A stretch of 64,000 nt of DNA from Acidimicrobiaceae bacterium (GTDB lineage Bacteria > Actinomycetota > Acidimicrobiia > Acidimicrobiales > Ilumatobacteraceae). Position 1 is the stretch's first letter; the number at the start of each line of letters is the position of its first letter. The stretch covers positions 124,001 to 188,000 of the forward strand of contig JACJWG010000007.1 in NCBI GenBank assembly GCA_020637235.1. Direction: 5' to 3'. Below are positions 24,967-34,444 of the stretch, piece by piece. Under the pieces are notes generated by a model. That model searched no databases and was not told the origin of the DNA. It saw only the letters and a program-made list of their open reading frames with translations. The translations under genes were made by a program, and so were the position numbers.

Positions 24967-25674
24967 GTGACCCGACCCGCTCCCGCCGCTGCGACTCCCT
25001 CGTCCGGGCCCACCCGACCGGTGCACGTGGCGTGCATCATGGACGGCAACGGGCGATGGGCGGCTCGGCGAGGCCTGCCGCGCACGGCCGGTCACACCGA
25101 GGGCGAGGAGAACCTGGCGGCGTTGGTGCGGCACGCGGTCACCCGCGACATCGGCTGGCTCACGGTGTTCGGGTTCTCGACCGAGAACTGGGTGCGCCCG
25201 CGCACCGAGGTGCGCCACATCCTCGGCCTGCACAAGAAGCTCTTCGGACGGGTGGCCGAGCTGAACGACCTGAACGTCCGGATCGGATGGATGGGCCGGC
25301 CGTTCGACAGCCCGGGGGCCCGCACCCCGAAGTACGTGCAGCAGGCGATCCGCAAAGCCATCCGAGACACGAGCCACAACACCGGCATGGTGTTCACCGT
25401 CGCGTTCGACTACGGCAGCCGGGCCGAACTGGTGCACGCCGCCGAGGAGGCGCGTCTCGCCGGCGAGACGATCAGCGAGAGCGCGATCTGGCAGCACCTG
25501 TACCAGCCCGAGCTGCCGCCGGTCGACGTGCTCGTGCGCACCTCGGGCGAGCTGCGGATCTCGAACTTCATGCTCTGGCAGATCGCCGGCGCCCGGGCGT
25601 ACTTCACCGACACCCCCTGGCCCGAGTTGAGCGGCGCCGAGCTCGACGCAGCGCTCGCGATCCTCGACCGCTGA
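24967..25674 (+). CDS. uppS: Undecaprenyl (polyprenyl) diphosphate synthase, cis type
   Basis: 235-residue cis-prenyltransferase that elongates farnesyl or geranyl diphosphate with IPP to the polyprenyl carrier for cell-wall building. Seen: MDGNGRWA with catalytic Asp26, GHTEGEEN, FGFSTENWVRP, and RTSGELRISNFMLWQ near the end. The usual RxG tail is reduced: the protein ends AALAILDR, whereas the neighbouring inactive homologue keeps an RRFGG tail. That swap is a hint that the two work together. GTG start is placed 10 bases after a -10 box. Confidence 0.93.
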   Translation: MTRPAPAAATPSSGPTRPVHVACIMDGNGRWAARRGLPRTAGHTEGEENLAALVRHAVTRDIGWLTVFGFSTENWVRPRTEVRHILGLHKKLFGRVAELNDLNVRIGWMGRPFDSPGARTPKYVQQAIRKAIRDTSHNTGMVFTVAFDYGSRAELVHAAEEARLAGETISESAIWQHLYQPELPPVDVLVRTSGELRISNFMLWQIAGARAYFTDTPWPELSGAELDAALAILDR

Positions 25675-25738
25675 TCCGCACCGATCACCGGTGACGGTTC
25701 CGCCCGGTCCCGGCGCGCAGCGGATACGGTCGGCCGCC

Positions 25739-27619
25739 ATGTCGGTGGACCAGGCACGGCGAGCGCTCGAGCGGGTCACCCGCGCGCTCACGGCCAGCGA
25801 GGACCGGCCCGGGCAGGCGCAGATGGCCGAGGCCGTCGCCCGCTCGATCGACACCGGCCGCCACCTCATCTGCGCCGCGGGCACCGGCACCGGCAAGACC
25901 CTCGGCTACCTCGTCCCGGCGCTCGTGGCCGGCAAGCGCACGGTGGTCGCCACCGCCACCAAGGCGCTGCAGGACCAGCTCGCGAGCAAGGACCTCCCGT
26001 TCCTCGAACAGCATCTCGGGGTGCCGTTCGAGTGGGCGGTGTTGAAGGGACGCAGCAACTACGTGTGCCTCCAGCGCCTGCGCGAGCTGGCCCAGGCCGG
26101 CGACGGCCAGCTCGAGCTCGAGGAGATGGCCGGCACCACCCGCGTCGAGATCAAGCGGCTCGCCGAGTGGGCCGGCACCACCCGCTCGGGCGACCTCGCC
26201 GACCTCGACTGGTCGCCGACCGACGCCGCGGTGCGGGCGGTCACCGTCGGCAGCGACGAGTGCCCGGGCGCCACACGGTGCCCGCTCGGCCAGCCGTGCT
26301 TCGCCGAGGGCGCCCGCGCCCGAGCGCAGACCGCCGACGTGGTGGTGGTGAACCTCCACCTGTACGGGCTCGACGTGGCGGCGGGTGGTGTGATCCTGCC
26401 CGAGCACGACGTCGTGGTGTTCGACGAGGCACACCAGCTGGAAGACATCATGAGCGACACCGTCGGTGTGCAGCTCGCCCCGGGACGGCTCACCACCGTG
26501 GCCGGCACCGTGCGCCGGATCCTCGACGACCCCGCGATCGTCGGCGGCATCGCCGAGGGCGCGCAGCTCCTCCGCGACGTGCTCGGCCCGCACACCGGCA
26601 ACCGGCTCCCCCACCCGTTGCCCGACAGCGTGCAGGGTGCGCTCGTCACCGTGCGCCAGCGACTCGATGCGGCGCTCGCCGCGCTGCGCAGGGTGGACAC
26701 CGACGTCGAGGACGCGAAGCAGCGGCGCCTGCGCGCACAACAGATGGCGACGCGCACGATCGAGGCGATCGACACCGCGATCGGCGCCCACGAGGGCTAC
26801 GTCGCGTTCGTCAGCGGCGCGCCGCAGACACCCCGCCTCGAGATCGCGCCGCTCGACGTCGGCCCGGTGCTGGCCGAGGGTGTGTGGGCGAACCGCACCG
26901 CGATCCTCACGAGCGCCACCATCCCGAGCTCGCTCGCCGCCCGGGTGGGCTTCGACGCGACCGCGGTCGACCAGGTCGACGTCGGCAGCCCGTTCGACTA
27001 CGAGCACCACGGTCTCCTGTACTGCGCGATGCACTTGCCCGATCCGCGTTCACCGAAGCGGGCCGACGAGGTGCACGACGAGATCGCCGAGCTCATCACC
27101 GCAGCCGGCGGGCGCACGCTCGCCCTGTTCACGAGCTGGAAGGCGATGGACGAAGCGGCCGCGGCGGTGCGACTGAAGGTGGTGCAGCCGATCATCACCC
27201 AGCGCGACCTACCGAAGAACGCGCTGGTGAAGGCCTTCGCCGACGACGAGGCGACGTGCCTGTTCGCGACCGCCGGGTTCTTCCAGGGGGTCGACATCCC
27301 GGGCCGCACGCTCAGCCTGGTGATCGTCGACCGGATCCCGTTCCCGCGACCCGACGATCCGCTGCTCAGCGCTCGTCGCGAGCTCCTCGGCCCGGCGGCG
27401 TTCGCCGAGATCGACATCCCGCGGGCGTCGATGTTGCTGGCCCAGGCGACCGGGCGACTCATCCGCACCGGCACCGACCGCGGGGTGGTGGCGGTGCTCG
27501 ACCCACGGCTCGGCACCGCCAACTACCGGTGGGACATCGTGCGTGCGCTGCCGCCGATGACGCGCACCCGTCACCGCGCCGAGGCCGAGGCGTTCCTCCG
27601 CGAGATCACCGCGAGCTGA
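25739..27619 (+). CDS. ATP-dependent helicase, DinG/XPD family
   Basis: 626-residue superfamily 2 helicase. Walker A AAGTGTGKT, Walker B FDEAH, and motif VI QATGRLIR are present; four cysteines in CLQRL and CPGATRCPLGQPC form the probable 4Fe-4S cluster of XPD-type enzymes. It unwinds DNA (5'-3') in repair, as known for DinG/YoaA. ATG 25739 is chosen over an upstream in-frame codon because it precedes the first conserved segment. Its last 14 bases overlap the end of the convergent hydrolase gene. Confidence 0.92.
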   Translation: MSVDQARRALERVTRALTASEDRPGQAQMAEAVARSIDTGRHLICAAGTGTGKTLGYLVPALVAGKRTVVATATKALQDQLASKDLPFLEQHLGVPFEWAVLKGRSNYVCLQRLRELAQAGDGQLELEEMAGTTRVEIKRLAEWAGTTRSGDLADLDWSPTDAAVRAVTVGSDECPGATRCPLGQPCFAEGARARAQTADVVVVNLHLYGLDVAAGGVILPEHDVVVFDEAHQLEDIMSDTVGVQLAPGRLTTVAGTVRRILDDPAIVGGIAEGAQLLRDVLGPHTGNRLPHPLPDSVQGALVTVRQRLDAALAALRRVDTDVEDAKQRRLRAQQMATRTIEAIDTAIGAHEGYVAFVSGAPQTPRLEIAPLDVGPVLAEGVWANRTAILTSATIPSSLAARVGFDATAVDQVDVGSPFDYEHHGLLYCAMHLPDPRSPKRADEVHDEIAELITAAGGRTLALFTSWKAMDEAAAAVRLKVVQPIITQRDLPKNALVKAFADDEATCLFATAGFFQGVDIPGRTLSLVIVDRIPFPRPDDPLLSARRELLGPAAFAEIDIPRASMLLAQATGRLIRTGTDRGVVAVLDPRLGTANYRWDIVRALPPMTRTRHRAEAEAFLREITAS

Positions 27620-28343
27620 GGAACTCGACCACGGCGGCGCTCACCGCGTCGGGTCGTTCGGGCAGCAGTGCGTGGCCGGCGCCGTCGATCTCAACGAGCG
27701 ACACCCGGTCGGGATGCATCGCTGCGTACTGCCGGCCGTTGGCCGGCACCGCGCACGCGTCCTGCAGGCCCTGCACCACGAGCACCCGGTCGGCGGCGAC
27801 GCCGGTCCACTCCCCCGGCGCGGTGCGTTGCACGGCCCCCGACTGCGCGAGTGCCACGTCGCGCATCCAGCCGTCGGTCCACACCCGCTCGTCGTTCCCC
27901 GCGGCGAAGAACACGGCGCGCACGTGGGCGAGGTGCTCGTCGGGCGGCAGATCGGGGTCGAAGCAGGCGAGCAACGAGCGAGCGATCTCCGGCTCCATGT
28001 GCACGAGCCCGCCGGCGGCCAGCATCACGAGCGAGTCGACGCGCTCGGGGGCGTCGGCGACGACGCAGCGGGCGAGCCGCTGGCCGAACGCGTGGCCGAC
28101 GAGGTGCACGCGGTCGAGGCCGCGCCGGTCGAGCTCTCCCACCACCGCCGCCGCCAGGTCGTGCAGGGTGGGCTCGTCCGCGACGGCACCGACCACGTCG
28201 CTCGGATCGAGCGCGATCGGCTCGAACCCGGCCGCGGCCAGATCGGCGGCGAGGCGGTCGAAGTCGCTCGCCGGCCGCCCGAGCGACGCGAGCAGCACCA
28301 CGGCGCGCACCGAGGTCGGGACGGGGTTCACGGGCTGGTCCAC
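27606..28343 (-). CDS. Alpha/beta-hydrolase fold protein
   Basis: 245 residues. The nucleophile elbow is VGHAFGQ, where the usual Ser (GHSxG) is replaced by Ala, so it may not be a normal hydrolase. GPLFVVQG-like DRVLVVQGLQDACAV and GAGHALLPERP keep the acid/His regions (His near the end). GTG start 7 bases after TACGTT, divergent from the enoyl-CoA hydratase operon with a 30-base gap. Confidence 0.8.
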   Translation of the reverse strand: MDQPVNPVPTSVRAVVLLASLGRPASDFDRLAADLAAAGFEPIALDPSDVVGAVADEPTLHDLAAAVVGELDRRGLDRVHLVGHAFGQRLARCVVADAPERVDSLVMLAAGGLVHMEPEIARSLLACFDPDLPPDEHLAHVRAVFFAAGNDERVWTDGWMRDVALAQSGAVQRTAPGEWTGVAADRVLVVQGLQDACAVPANGRQYAAMHPDRVSLVEIDGAGHALLPERPDAVSAAVVEFLSSR

Positions 28344-28350
28344 GGTGCAC

Positions 28351-28356
28351 AACGTA
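28351..28356 (-). promoter_or_regulatory. -10 box of leaderless alpha/beta-hydrolase gene
   Basis: TACGTT on the minus strand ends 7 bases before the GTG at 28343. Confidence 0.45.
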
Positions 28357-28360
28357 GGGC

Positions 28361-28366
28361 TAGTGT
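28361..28366 (+). promoter_or_regulatory. -10 box of leaderless acyl-CoA operon
   Basis: TAGTGT ends 7 bases before the enoyl-CoA hydratase ATG. Two opposite -10 boxes here lie only 4 bases apart. Confidence 0.5.
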
Positions 28367-28373
28367 CCGGCCC

Positions 28374-29132
28374 ATGGGGGACACGACCCACGACGCACCG
28401 GTGGTGCGCTGTGCCGTGGACGGTGGGGTGGCGACGATCACCCTCGATTCGCCGTCCAACCGCAACGCGCTGTCGCGGGCGCTGATCGCCGGCCTGCACC
28501 AGGCGCTCGACCGGGCCGAGCAGCCCGACGTCCGCGTGGTCGTGCTCACGCACACGCCGCCGGCGTTCTGCGCCGGTGCCGATCTGAAGGAGCGCAGCAC
28601 CGGACCGGCCGACTCGACGCCGATGGTGCGCGCGATGCAGCGCCTGGCCGAGATCGACCAGCCGACCATCGCTGCGGTCGAGGGACCGGTGCGCGCGGGC
28701 GGCATCGGGTTGATGGCGTCGTGCGACCTGGTGGTCGTGCAACCGACGGCCACGTTCGCGTTCACCGAGGTGCGCATCGGCGTCGCCCCGGCGATCATCA
28801 GCGTGCCGATCCTGCAGCGTTGCGGCTGGAGCAGGCTCGCCGCGCCGTTCCTCACCGGCGAGACCTTCGACGCCGCGACCGCGCTCGACATGGGCCTCGT
28901 CACCCATGTCGCCGACGACGTGCCCGCCGCCGTGCGCGCGCTGGTCGACGGGGTGCTCATGGGCGCCCCCGCCGCGGTGGCCGCCACCAAGCGGCTGCTG
29001 CGCGACGAGCGCAGCTGGCAGGCGATGCAGCAGCTGAGCGAGTCGCTGTTCTCCAGCGACGAGGCCGCCGAGGGGATGCGGGCCTTCGCCGAACGCCGGC
29101 CACCTGCGTGGCAACGACACGACCCGTCCTGA
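28374..29132 (+). CDS. Enoyl-CoA hydratase/isomerase family protein
   Basis: 252-residue crotonase. VATITLDSPSNRNALS, the oxyanion-hole segment AFCAGADLKE and EGPVRAGGIGLMASCDL are present; a catalytic acid is expected near EVRIGVAPAI. First gene of a run with acyl-CoA carboxylase beta, alpha and an AtuA-like protein. This matches leucine or acyclic terpene catabolism, where the hydratase (LiuC/AtuE) adds water to a glutaconyl-type CoA. Confidence 0.9.
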   Translation: MGDTTHDAPVVRCAVDGGVATITLDSPSNRNALSRALIAGLHQALDRAEQPDVRVVVLTHTPPAFCAGADLKERSTGPADSTPMVRAMQRLAEIDQPTIAAVEGPVRAGGIGLMASCDLVVVQPTATFAFTEVRIGVAPAIISVPILQRCGWSRLAAPFLTGETFDAATALDMGLVTHVADDVPAAVRALVDGVLMGAPAAVAATKRLLRDERSWQAMQQLSESLFSSDEAAEGMRAFAERRPPAWQRHDPS

Positions 29133-29141
29133 GGAGACCAC

Positions 29142-30740
29142 ATGCCGGTCCTGGCCGACACCGTGAACACCAACGCCGAGAGCTTCGTCGACAACCGCGA
29201 CGCGATGCTCGCACAACTCGCCGCACACGACGTCGAGCTGGCGAAGGCCGTCGGCGGCGGCGGGCCCGCCTACGTCGAACGCCATCGCACCCGCGGCAAG
29301 ATGCTCGCCCGCGAGCGCATCGAGGCGATGCTCGATCCGGCCAGCCCGTTCCTCGAGCTGTCGCCGCTCGCCGCGTGGGGCAGCTCGTTCCCGGTGGGCG
29401 CCGGCATGGTGACCGGCATCGGCGTGATCGAGGGCACCGAGTGCCTGATCATCGCCAACGACCCGACCGTGCGAGGTGGCGCGAGCAACCCGTACACGAT
29501 GAAGAAGAACCTGCGGGCGATGGAGATCGCCCGGCAGAACAAGCTGCCGCTCGTCAACCTCGTCGAGAGCGGCGGCGCCGACCTGCCCACCCAGAGCGAG
29601 ATCTTCATCCCCGGTGGCCAGGGGTTCCACGACATCACCGAGTTGTCGGCGATGGGCGTGCCGACGGTGGCCGTGGTGTTCGGCAACTCCACCGCCGGCG
29701 GCGCCTACACGCCGGGCATGAGCGACTACATCGTGATGATCAAGGAGCGCTCGAAGGTGTTCCTCGGCGGGCCGCCGCTCGTGAAGATGGCCACCGGCGA
29801 GGAGAGCGACGACGAGAGCCTGGGCGGTGCCGAGATGCACGCACGGGTGAGCGGTCTCGCCGACTACTTCGCGAGCGACGAGCTCGACGGCATCCGCCTC
29901 GGCCGTCAGGTGGTGCGGCGGCTGAACCATCGCAAGCGCGGACCGGGACCGCGCGGGTCGGCCCGTCCGCCGCGACTCGACCCGGAGCACCTGCTCGGCA
30001 TCCCCTCGGCCGACCCGAAGGTGCCGTTCGATCCGCGTCAGGTGATCGCCCGCATCGTCGACGACAGCGACTTCGACGAGTTCAAACCGTTGTACGGCAC
30101 ATCGCTCGTCACCGGCTTCGCCGAGCTGCACGGCTACCCGATCGGCGTCCTCGCCAACCACCGCGGTGTGCTGTTCAGCGAGGAGGCCGAGAAGGCCGCG
30201 CAGTTCATCCAGCTGGCCAACCAGGTCGACACCCCGCTCGTGTTCCTGCAGAACACCACCGGCTACATGGTGGGCAAGGACTTCGAGCGCCGGGGGATCA
30301 TCAAGGACGGCGCCAAGATGATCAACGCGGTCACCAACAGCCGGGTGCCGCACCTCACGATCAACATGGCCGCCTCGTACGGCGCTGGCAACTACGGCAT
30401 GTGCGGCCGTGCGTTCGGGCCCCGGTTCCTGTTCACCTGGCCCAATGCGAAGACCGCGGTCATGGGGCCGCAGCAGCTGGCCGGCGTGATGTCGATCGTC
30501 GCCCGCCAGTCGGCGGCCAGCATGGGGAAGCCGTTCGACGAGGAGGCCGACGAGTCGATGCGCCGCATGGTCGAGGAGCAGATCGAACGAGAGTCGCTCG
30601 CGATGTTCATGAGCGGCAAGCTCTACGACGACGGGATCATCGACCCGCGTGACACCCGCACGGTGCTCGGCATGTGCCTGAGCGCCATCGACAACGAGGC
30701 ACCGGCCGGCACCCGCGGCTACGGCGTCTACCGGATGTGA
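29142..30740 (+). CDS. Acyl-CoA carboxylase, carboxyltransferase (beta) subunit
   Basis: 532 residues with two crotonase-like halves. The N-terminal half has RGKMLARERIEAMLDP, GGASNPYTMKKN and ESGGADLPTQSE, the C-terminal half FLQNTTGYMVGKDFERRGIIKDGAKM, all close to the methylcrotonyl-/geranyl-CoA carboxylase beta family (MccB/AtuC) rather than acetyl- or propionyl-CoA carboxylases. It transfers carboxybiotin CO2 to the acyl-CoA. AGGAGA ribosome site; six bases before the alpha gene. Confidence 0.9.
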   Translation: MPVLADTVNTNAESFVDNRDAMLAQLAAHDVELAKAVGGGGPAYVERHRTRGKMLARERIEAMLDPASPFLELSPLAAWGSSFPVGAGMVTGIGVIEGTECLIIANDPTVRGGASNPYTMKKNLRAMEIARQNKLPLVNLVESGGADLPTQSEIFIPGGQGFHDITELSAMGVPTVAVVFGNSTAGGAYTPGMSDYIVMIKERSKVFLGGPPLVKMATGEESDDESLGGAEMHARVSGLADYFASDELDGIRLGRQVVRRLNHRKRGPGPRGSARPPRLDPEHLLGIPSADPKVPFDPRQVIARIVDDSDFDEFKPLYGTSLVTGFAELHGYPIGVLANHRGVLFSEEAEKAAQFIQLANQVDTPLVFLQNTTGYMVGKDFERRGIIKDGAKMINAVTNSRVPHLTINMAASYGAGNYGMCGRAFGPRFLFTWPNAKTAVMGPQQLAGVMSIVARQSAASMGKPFDEEADESMRRMVEEQIERESLAMFMSGKLYDDGIIDPRDTRTVLGMCLSAIDNEAPAGTRGYGVYRM

Positions 30741-30745
30741 TCGCC

Positions 30746-32692
30746 ATGACCAGCACTCACCGACCCCCGATCGACCGGCTGCTGATCGCCAACCGTGGCG
30801 AGATCGCCCGCCGGATCATCCGCACCTGCCGCCGCCTCGGCATCGGCACGGTCGCGGTGTACAGCGATGCCGACGAGGACGCGCCGTACGTGCGCGAGGC
30901 CGACGTCGCCGTGCGCCTGCCGGGCACCGCGCCCGCCGACACCTATCTGCGTGTCGAACTGCTGATCGCCGCCGCCGAGCGCACCGGTGCGCAGGCGATC
31001 CATCCCGGCTACGGCTTCCTGAGCGAGCGCCCCGACGCCGCCGAGGAGGTCGCCCGCGCCGGGCTCACCTGGATCGGCCCGCCGGCCTCGGCCATCGCGG
31101 CGATGGGGTCGAAGATCGGCGCGAAGCGGCTCATGCGGGCGGCCGGCGTGCCGGTGTTGCCCGACAACACCGTCGAATCGCTCGACGAGATCGGCCTCCC
31201 TGCGCTCGTCAAGGCGTCCGCCGGCGGCGGCGGTCGCGGCATGCGCGTGGTGCGCAGCTCCGGCGAGCTCGACGACGCCATCGCCGCGGCCGAGCGCGAG
31301 GCGGTCAGCGCCTTCGGCGACGGCACCGTGTTCGTCGAGCGCTACGTCGAGGGTGGCCGCCACGTCGAGATCCAGGTGTTCGCCGACACCCACGGCACCA
31401 CCGTGTCGCTGTACGAGCGAGACTGCACGCTGCAGCGCCGGCACCAGAAGATCGTCGAGGAGACGCCGTCACCGGCGGTGGACGACGAGCTCCGCCGCCG
31501 GATGGGCGATGCGGCCGTCGCCGCGGCCCGGGCGGTGGGCTACGTGGGCGCCGGCACCGTCGAGTTCCTGCTCGACCGCGACGGCAACTTCTTCTTCCTC
31601 GAGATGAACACCCGTCTGCAGGTGGAGCACCCGGTGACCGAGATGATCACCGGCCTCGACCTCGTCGAGCTGCAGCTGCGCGTGGCCGAGGGCGAACCGC
31701 TCCCCGTCGCCGCCGTCGACGCCCGGCGCGACGGACACGCGATCGAGGTGCGGCTGTGTGCCGAGGATCCCGCGCACGGATACCGGCCGAGCTCGGGCAC
31801 CTTCCACGTCGTCGAGTTCCCGGCGATCGAGGGGGTGCGCGTCGACAGCGGCATCGACAGCGGCACCGTCGTCAGCCCGTACTACGACTCGATGGTCGCC
31901 AAGGTGATCGCCCACGGGCCGACCCGCCGGGTTGCAGCCCGGCGGATCGTGCAGGCCCTCACCGAGGCGACGATCGTCGGTCCGGTCACCAACCGCGAGC
32001 AGCTGATCCACCTGGCGAGCGTGCTCGAGGCGATCGACGACGTCGTCGACACCAGCTACCTCGACCGCACGCCGATGGCCGAGCAGGCACCGCCGGCGGC
32101 CTCGGTGGTGGCCGCCGCCGCGGTCGCGGTGATCGAGCGCCAGGTGGCGTCGAGATCGGTGCTCGTCGACGTGCCGGCCGGCTGGCGCAACCTGCCGTCG
32201 CAGGCCGTCGAGCTCCGCCTCGGCGAGCACGTCGTGCGGTATCGCTTCGACCGCTGGGGTGCCATCGACGAGATCGAGGTCGACGGCGAACAGGTCGACG
32301 CCCGCGAGGCACGCGACCTCGCCCGGCTGCGTCCACCGCTGGTGCTCGGCGAGCAGGTGCACCTCCTCGGCGGACGGGTGGTGCTCGACGTGGTGCCGCG
32401 ATTCGCCCTGCCCGACGAGGCGGGCCGGGCCGGGTCGCTCGTCGCGCCGATGCCCGGCTCGGTGCTGCGGATCCTGGTGCAGCCCGGTGACCAGGTGGTG
32501 CCGGGTCAGCCGATGCTCGCGATGGAGGCGATGAAGATGGAGCACCAGGTGGTGGCGCCGCAAGCGGGGGTGGTGGCCGAGATCCTGGTGCAGGTGGGCC
32601 AGCAACTCGACACGGGCCAGCTGCTGGTGCGGGTCGACACCGAGGTCGACACTGCGGCCGACCCGGAGGCCGACCCGGAGGCCGACTCGTGA
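30746..32692 (+). CDS. Acyl-CoA carboxylase, biotin carboxylase plus biotin carrier (alpha) subunit
   Basis: 648 residues. Biotin carboxylase domain: ANRGEIARRIIRTCR, glycine loop KASAGGGGRGMRVV, YERDCTLQRRHQKIVEE, FLEMNTRLQVEHPVTE. A BT-like linker precedes the C-terminal biotinyl domain with EAMKMEH (biotinylated Lys). A repeated Asp-Pro-Glu-Ala tail follows. Pairs with the beta subunit upstream to form an MCC/GCC-type carboxylase. Its TGA overlaps the AtuA-like GTG. Confidence 0.94.
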   Translation: MTSTHRPPIDRLLIANRGEIARRIIRTCRRLGIGTVAVYSDADEDAPYVREADVAVRLPGTAPADTYLRVELLIAAAERTGAQAIHPGYGFLSERPDAAEEVARAGLTWIGPPASAIAAMGSKIGAKRLMRAAGVPVLPDNTVESLDEIGLPALVKASAGGGGRGMRVVRSSGELDDAIAAAEREAVSAFGDGTVFVERYVEGGRHVEIQVFADTHGTTVSLYERDCTLQRRHQKIVEETPSPAVDDELRRRMGDAAVAAARAVGYVGAGTVEFLLDRDGNFFFLEMNTRLQVEHPVTEMITGLDLVELQLRVAEGEPLPVAAVDARRDGHAIEVRLCAEDPAHGYRPSSGTFHVVEFPAIEGVRVDSGIDSGTVVSPYYDSMVAKVIAHGPTRRVAARRIVQALTEATIVGPVTNREQLIHLASVLEAIDDVVDTSYLDRTPMAEQAPPAASVVAAAAVAVIERQVASRSVLVDVPAGWRNLPSQAVELRLGEHVVRYRFDRWGAIDEIEVDGEQVDAREARDLARLRPPLVLGEQVHLLGGRVVLDVVPRFALPDEAGRAGSLVAPMPGSVLRILVQPGDQVVPGQPMLAMEAMKMEHQVVAPQAGVVAEILVQVGQQLDTGQLLVRVDTEVDTAADPEADPEADS

Positions 32693-34437
32693 GCCGGGGC
32701 CAGCGGCCGGTCCGCATCGCCAACTGCTCGGGGTTCTTCGGCGATCGGCTGTCGGCGGCGCGCGAGATGGTCGACCCGGCGGTCACGGCCGACAGCCCGG
32801 TCGACGTGCTCACCGGCGACTGGCTCGCCGAGCTGACGATGCTCATCCTGCACAAGCAGCGCAGCCGCAACGCCGACCTCGGGTACGCGAGCACCTTCCT
32901 CACGCAGATGGAGCAGGTGCTCGGCACCTGCATCGACCAGGGCATCAAGGTGGTCACCAATGCCGGCGGGCTCAATCCCGCCGGCTGTGCCGACCGGGTG
33001 CGCCAGATCGCCGACCGGCTCGGCATCACCGTGCGCGTCGCCCACATCGAGGGCGACGACCTGCTGCCCCGCATCGACGGGTTGCGGCCGCATCTCGACC
33101 ACCTCGACACCGGCGCGCCGCTCACCGGATCGCCCGTGTCGGCCAACGCCTACCTCGGCGGGTGGGGCATCGCCGCCGCGCTGGCCGGCGGCGCCGACGT
33201 CGTGGTGGCGCCACGCGTCACCGATGCCTCGGTGGTGGTCGGCCCGGCCGCCTGGTGGTGGGACTGGGCCACCGACGACTGGGACGCGCTCGCCGGCGCC
33301 GTGGTGGCGGGCCACGTGATCGAGTGCGGTGCGCAGACCACCGGCGGCAACCACGCGTGGTTCGCCGACATCCCCGACCGGTCGCTGGCGCCGGGGTTCC
33401 CGATCGCCGAGATCGACCGGGACGGGTCGTGCGTGATCACCAAGCATCCCGGCACCGGTGGGCTCGTCGACGTCGGCACCGTCACGTCGCAGTTGCTGTA
33501 CGAGATCGGCCCGCCGCAGTACCTGAACCCCGACGTCACCACCCACTTCGACACCATCCGGCTCGAGCAGCAGGGCCCCGACCGGGTCCGGATCAGCGAC
33601 ACCCGCGGCACGCCCGGACCACCCACCACGAAGGTGTGCATCAACCTCGAGGGCGGGTTCAAGAACCGGATGAGCTTCGTGCTCACCGGGCTCGACCAGC
33701 GCGAGAAGGCGGCATGGGCCGAGTCGGCGCTGTTCGCCCGCCTCGGCGGCAGGGATCGCTTCGACGAGGTCGACGTGCGCCTGGTGGAGGCGCCGAGCGA
33801 CGCCGTGCCGCAGGAGGCCGCCTCGGGCAGGCTGCACGTCACCGTGAAGAGCACCGACGAACGCCTCGTCGGGCGGGCGTTCTCGTCGGCCGTGGTCGAG
33901 CTCGCGCTCGCGAACTACCCGGGGTTCTTCTCCACGTCCGCGCCCGGCGAGGCGCAGGCGTACGGGGTGTACTGGCCGGCGCTCGTGCCGAACGACGAGG
34001 TGACCCAGGTGGTGGTGCACGCCGACGGCCGCCGCGAGACGATCGCGTCACCCCAGGTGACCGGCGATGCCGCTGACCTGGGGGTTTCCACGGCATCCAC
34101 CGCCTCACCTGCGGGTCCGCGGTCGGGCGAACCGCTCGGCCGGTGGTTCGCCGCCCGTTCGGGCGACAAGGGCGGCAACGCCAACGTCGGCGTCTTCGCC
34201 CGGGACGAGGCCGGGTACGCCTGGCTGCGCGAGCACCTCACCGCCGAGGCGATCCGACGGTTGATCCCCGAGGCCGCCGAGCTCGAGGTACGCCGCTACG
34301 AGCTCGCCAACCTGCACGCACTCAACATCGTGCTCGTCGGCTACCTCGGCGAGGGCGTCGCCAGCAGCACCGCCTTCGACACCCAGGCCAAGGGTCTCGG
34401 CGAGTACCTCCGCAGCCGTGTCTGGCCGCCCCGGTGA
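32689..34437 (+). CDS. Acyclic terpene utilisation AtuA-family protein
   Basis: 582 residues. The long N-terminal domain (RIANCSGFFGDRLSAAREMVD, DWLAELTMLILHKQ, TNAGGLNPAGC, APRVTDASVVVGP) matches AtuA (DUF1446), and the last 105 residues (GRWFAARSGDKGGNANVGVFAR..NIVLVGYLGEGV) form the separate AtuA-like C-terminal domain often encoded alone. In Pseudomonas, AtuA belongs to the citronellol/geranyl-CoA pathway, function unproven. GTG start overlaps the alpha stop (GTGA). Confidence 0.9.
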   Translation: MSRGQRPVRIANCSGFFGDRLSAAREMVDPAVTADSPVDVLTGDWLAELTMLILHKQRSRNADLGYASTFLTQMEQVLGTCIDQGIKVVTNAGGLNPAGCADRVRQIADRLGITVRVAHIEGDDLLPRIDGLRPHLDHLDTGAPLTGSPVSANAYLGGWGIAAALAGGADVVVAPRVTDASVVVGPAAWWWDWATDDWDALAGAVVAGHVIECGAQTTGGNHAWFADIPDRSLAPGFPIAEIDRDGSCVITKHPGTGGLVDVGTVTSQLLYEIGPPQYLNPDVTTHFDTIRLEQQGPDRVRISDTRGTPGPPTTKVCINLEGGFKNRMSFVLTGLDQREKAAWAESALFARLGGRDRFDEVDVRLVEAPSDAVPQEAASGRLHVTVKSTDERLVGRAFSSAVVELALANYPGFFSTSAPGEAQAYGVYWPALVPNDEVTQVVVHADGRRETIASPQVTGDAADLGVSTASTASPAGPRSGEPLGRWFAARSGDKGGNANVGVFARDEAGYAWLREHLTAEAIRRLIPEAAELEVRRYELANLHALNIVLVGYLGEGVASSTAFDTQAKGLGEYLRSRVWPPR

Positions 34438-34444
34438 ACCCGAC

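Noticed and set aside
27606..30353. Very long minus-strand open frame over the carboxylase operon
   Set aside because: It is the mirror of high-GC codon bias in the plus-strand genes; only the last 245 codons, after GTG 28343, look like a protein.
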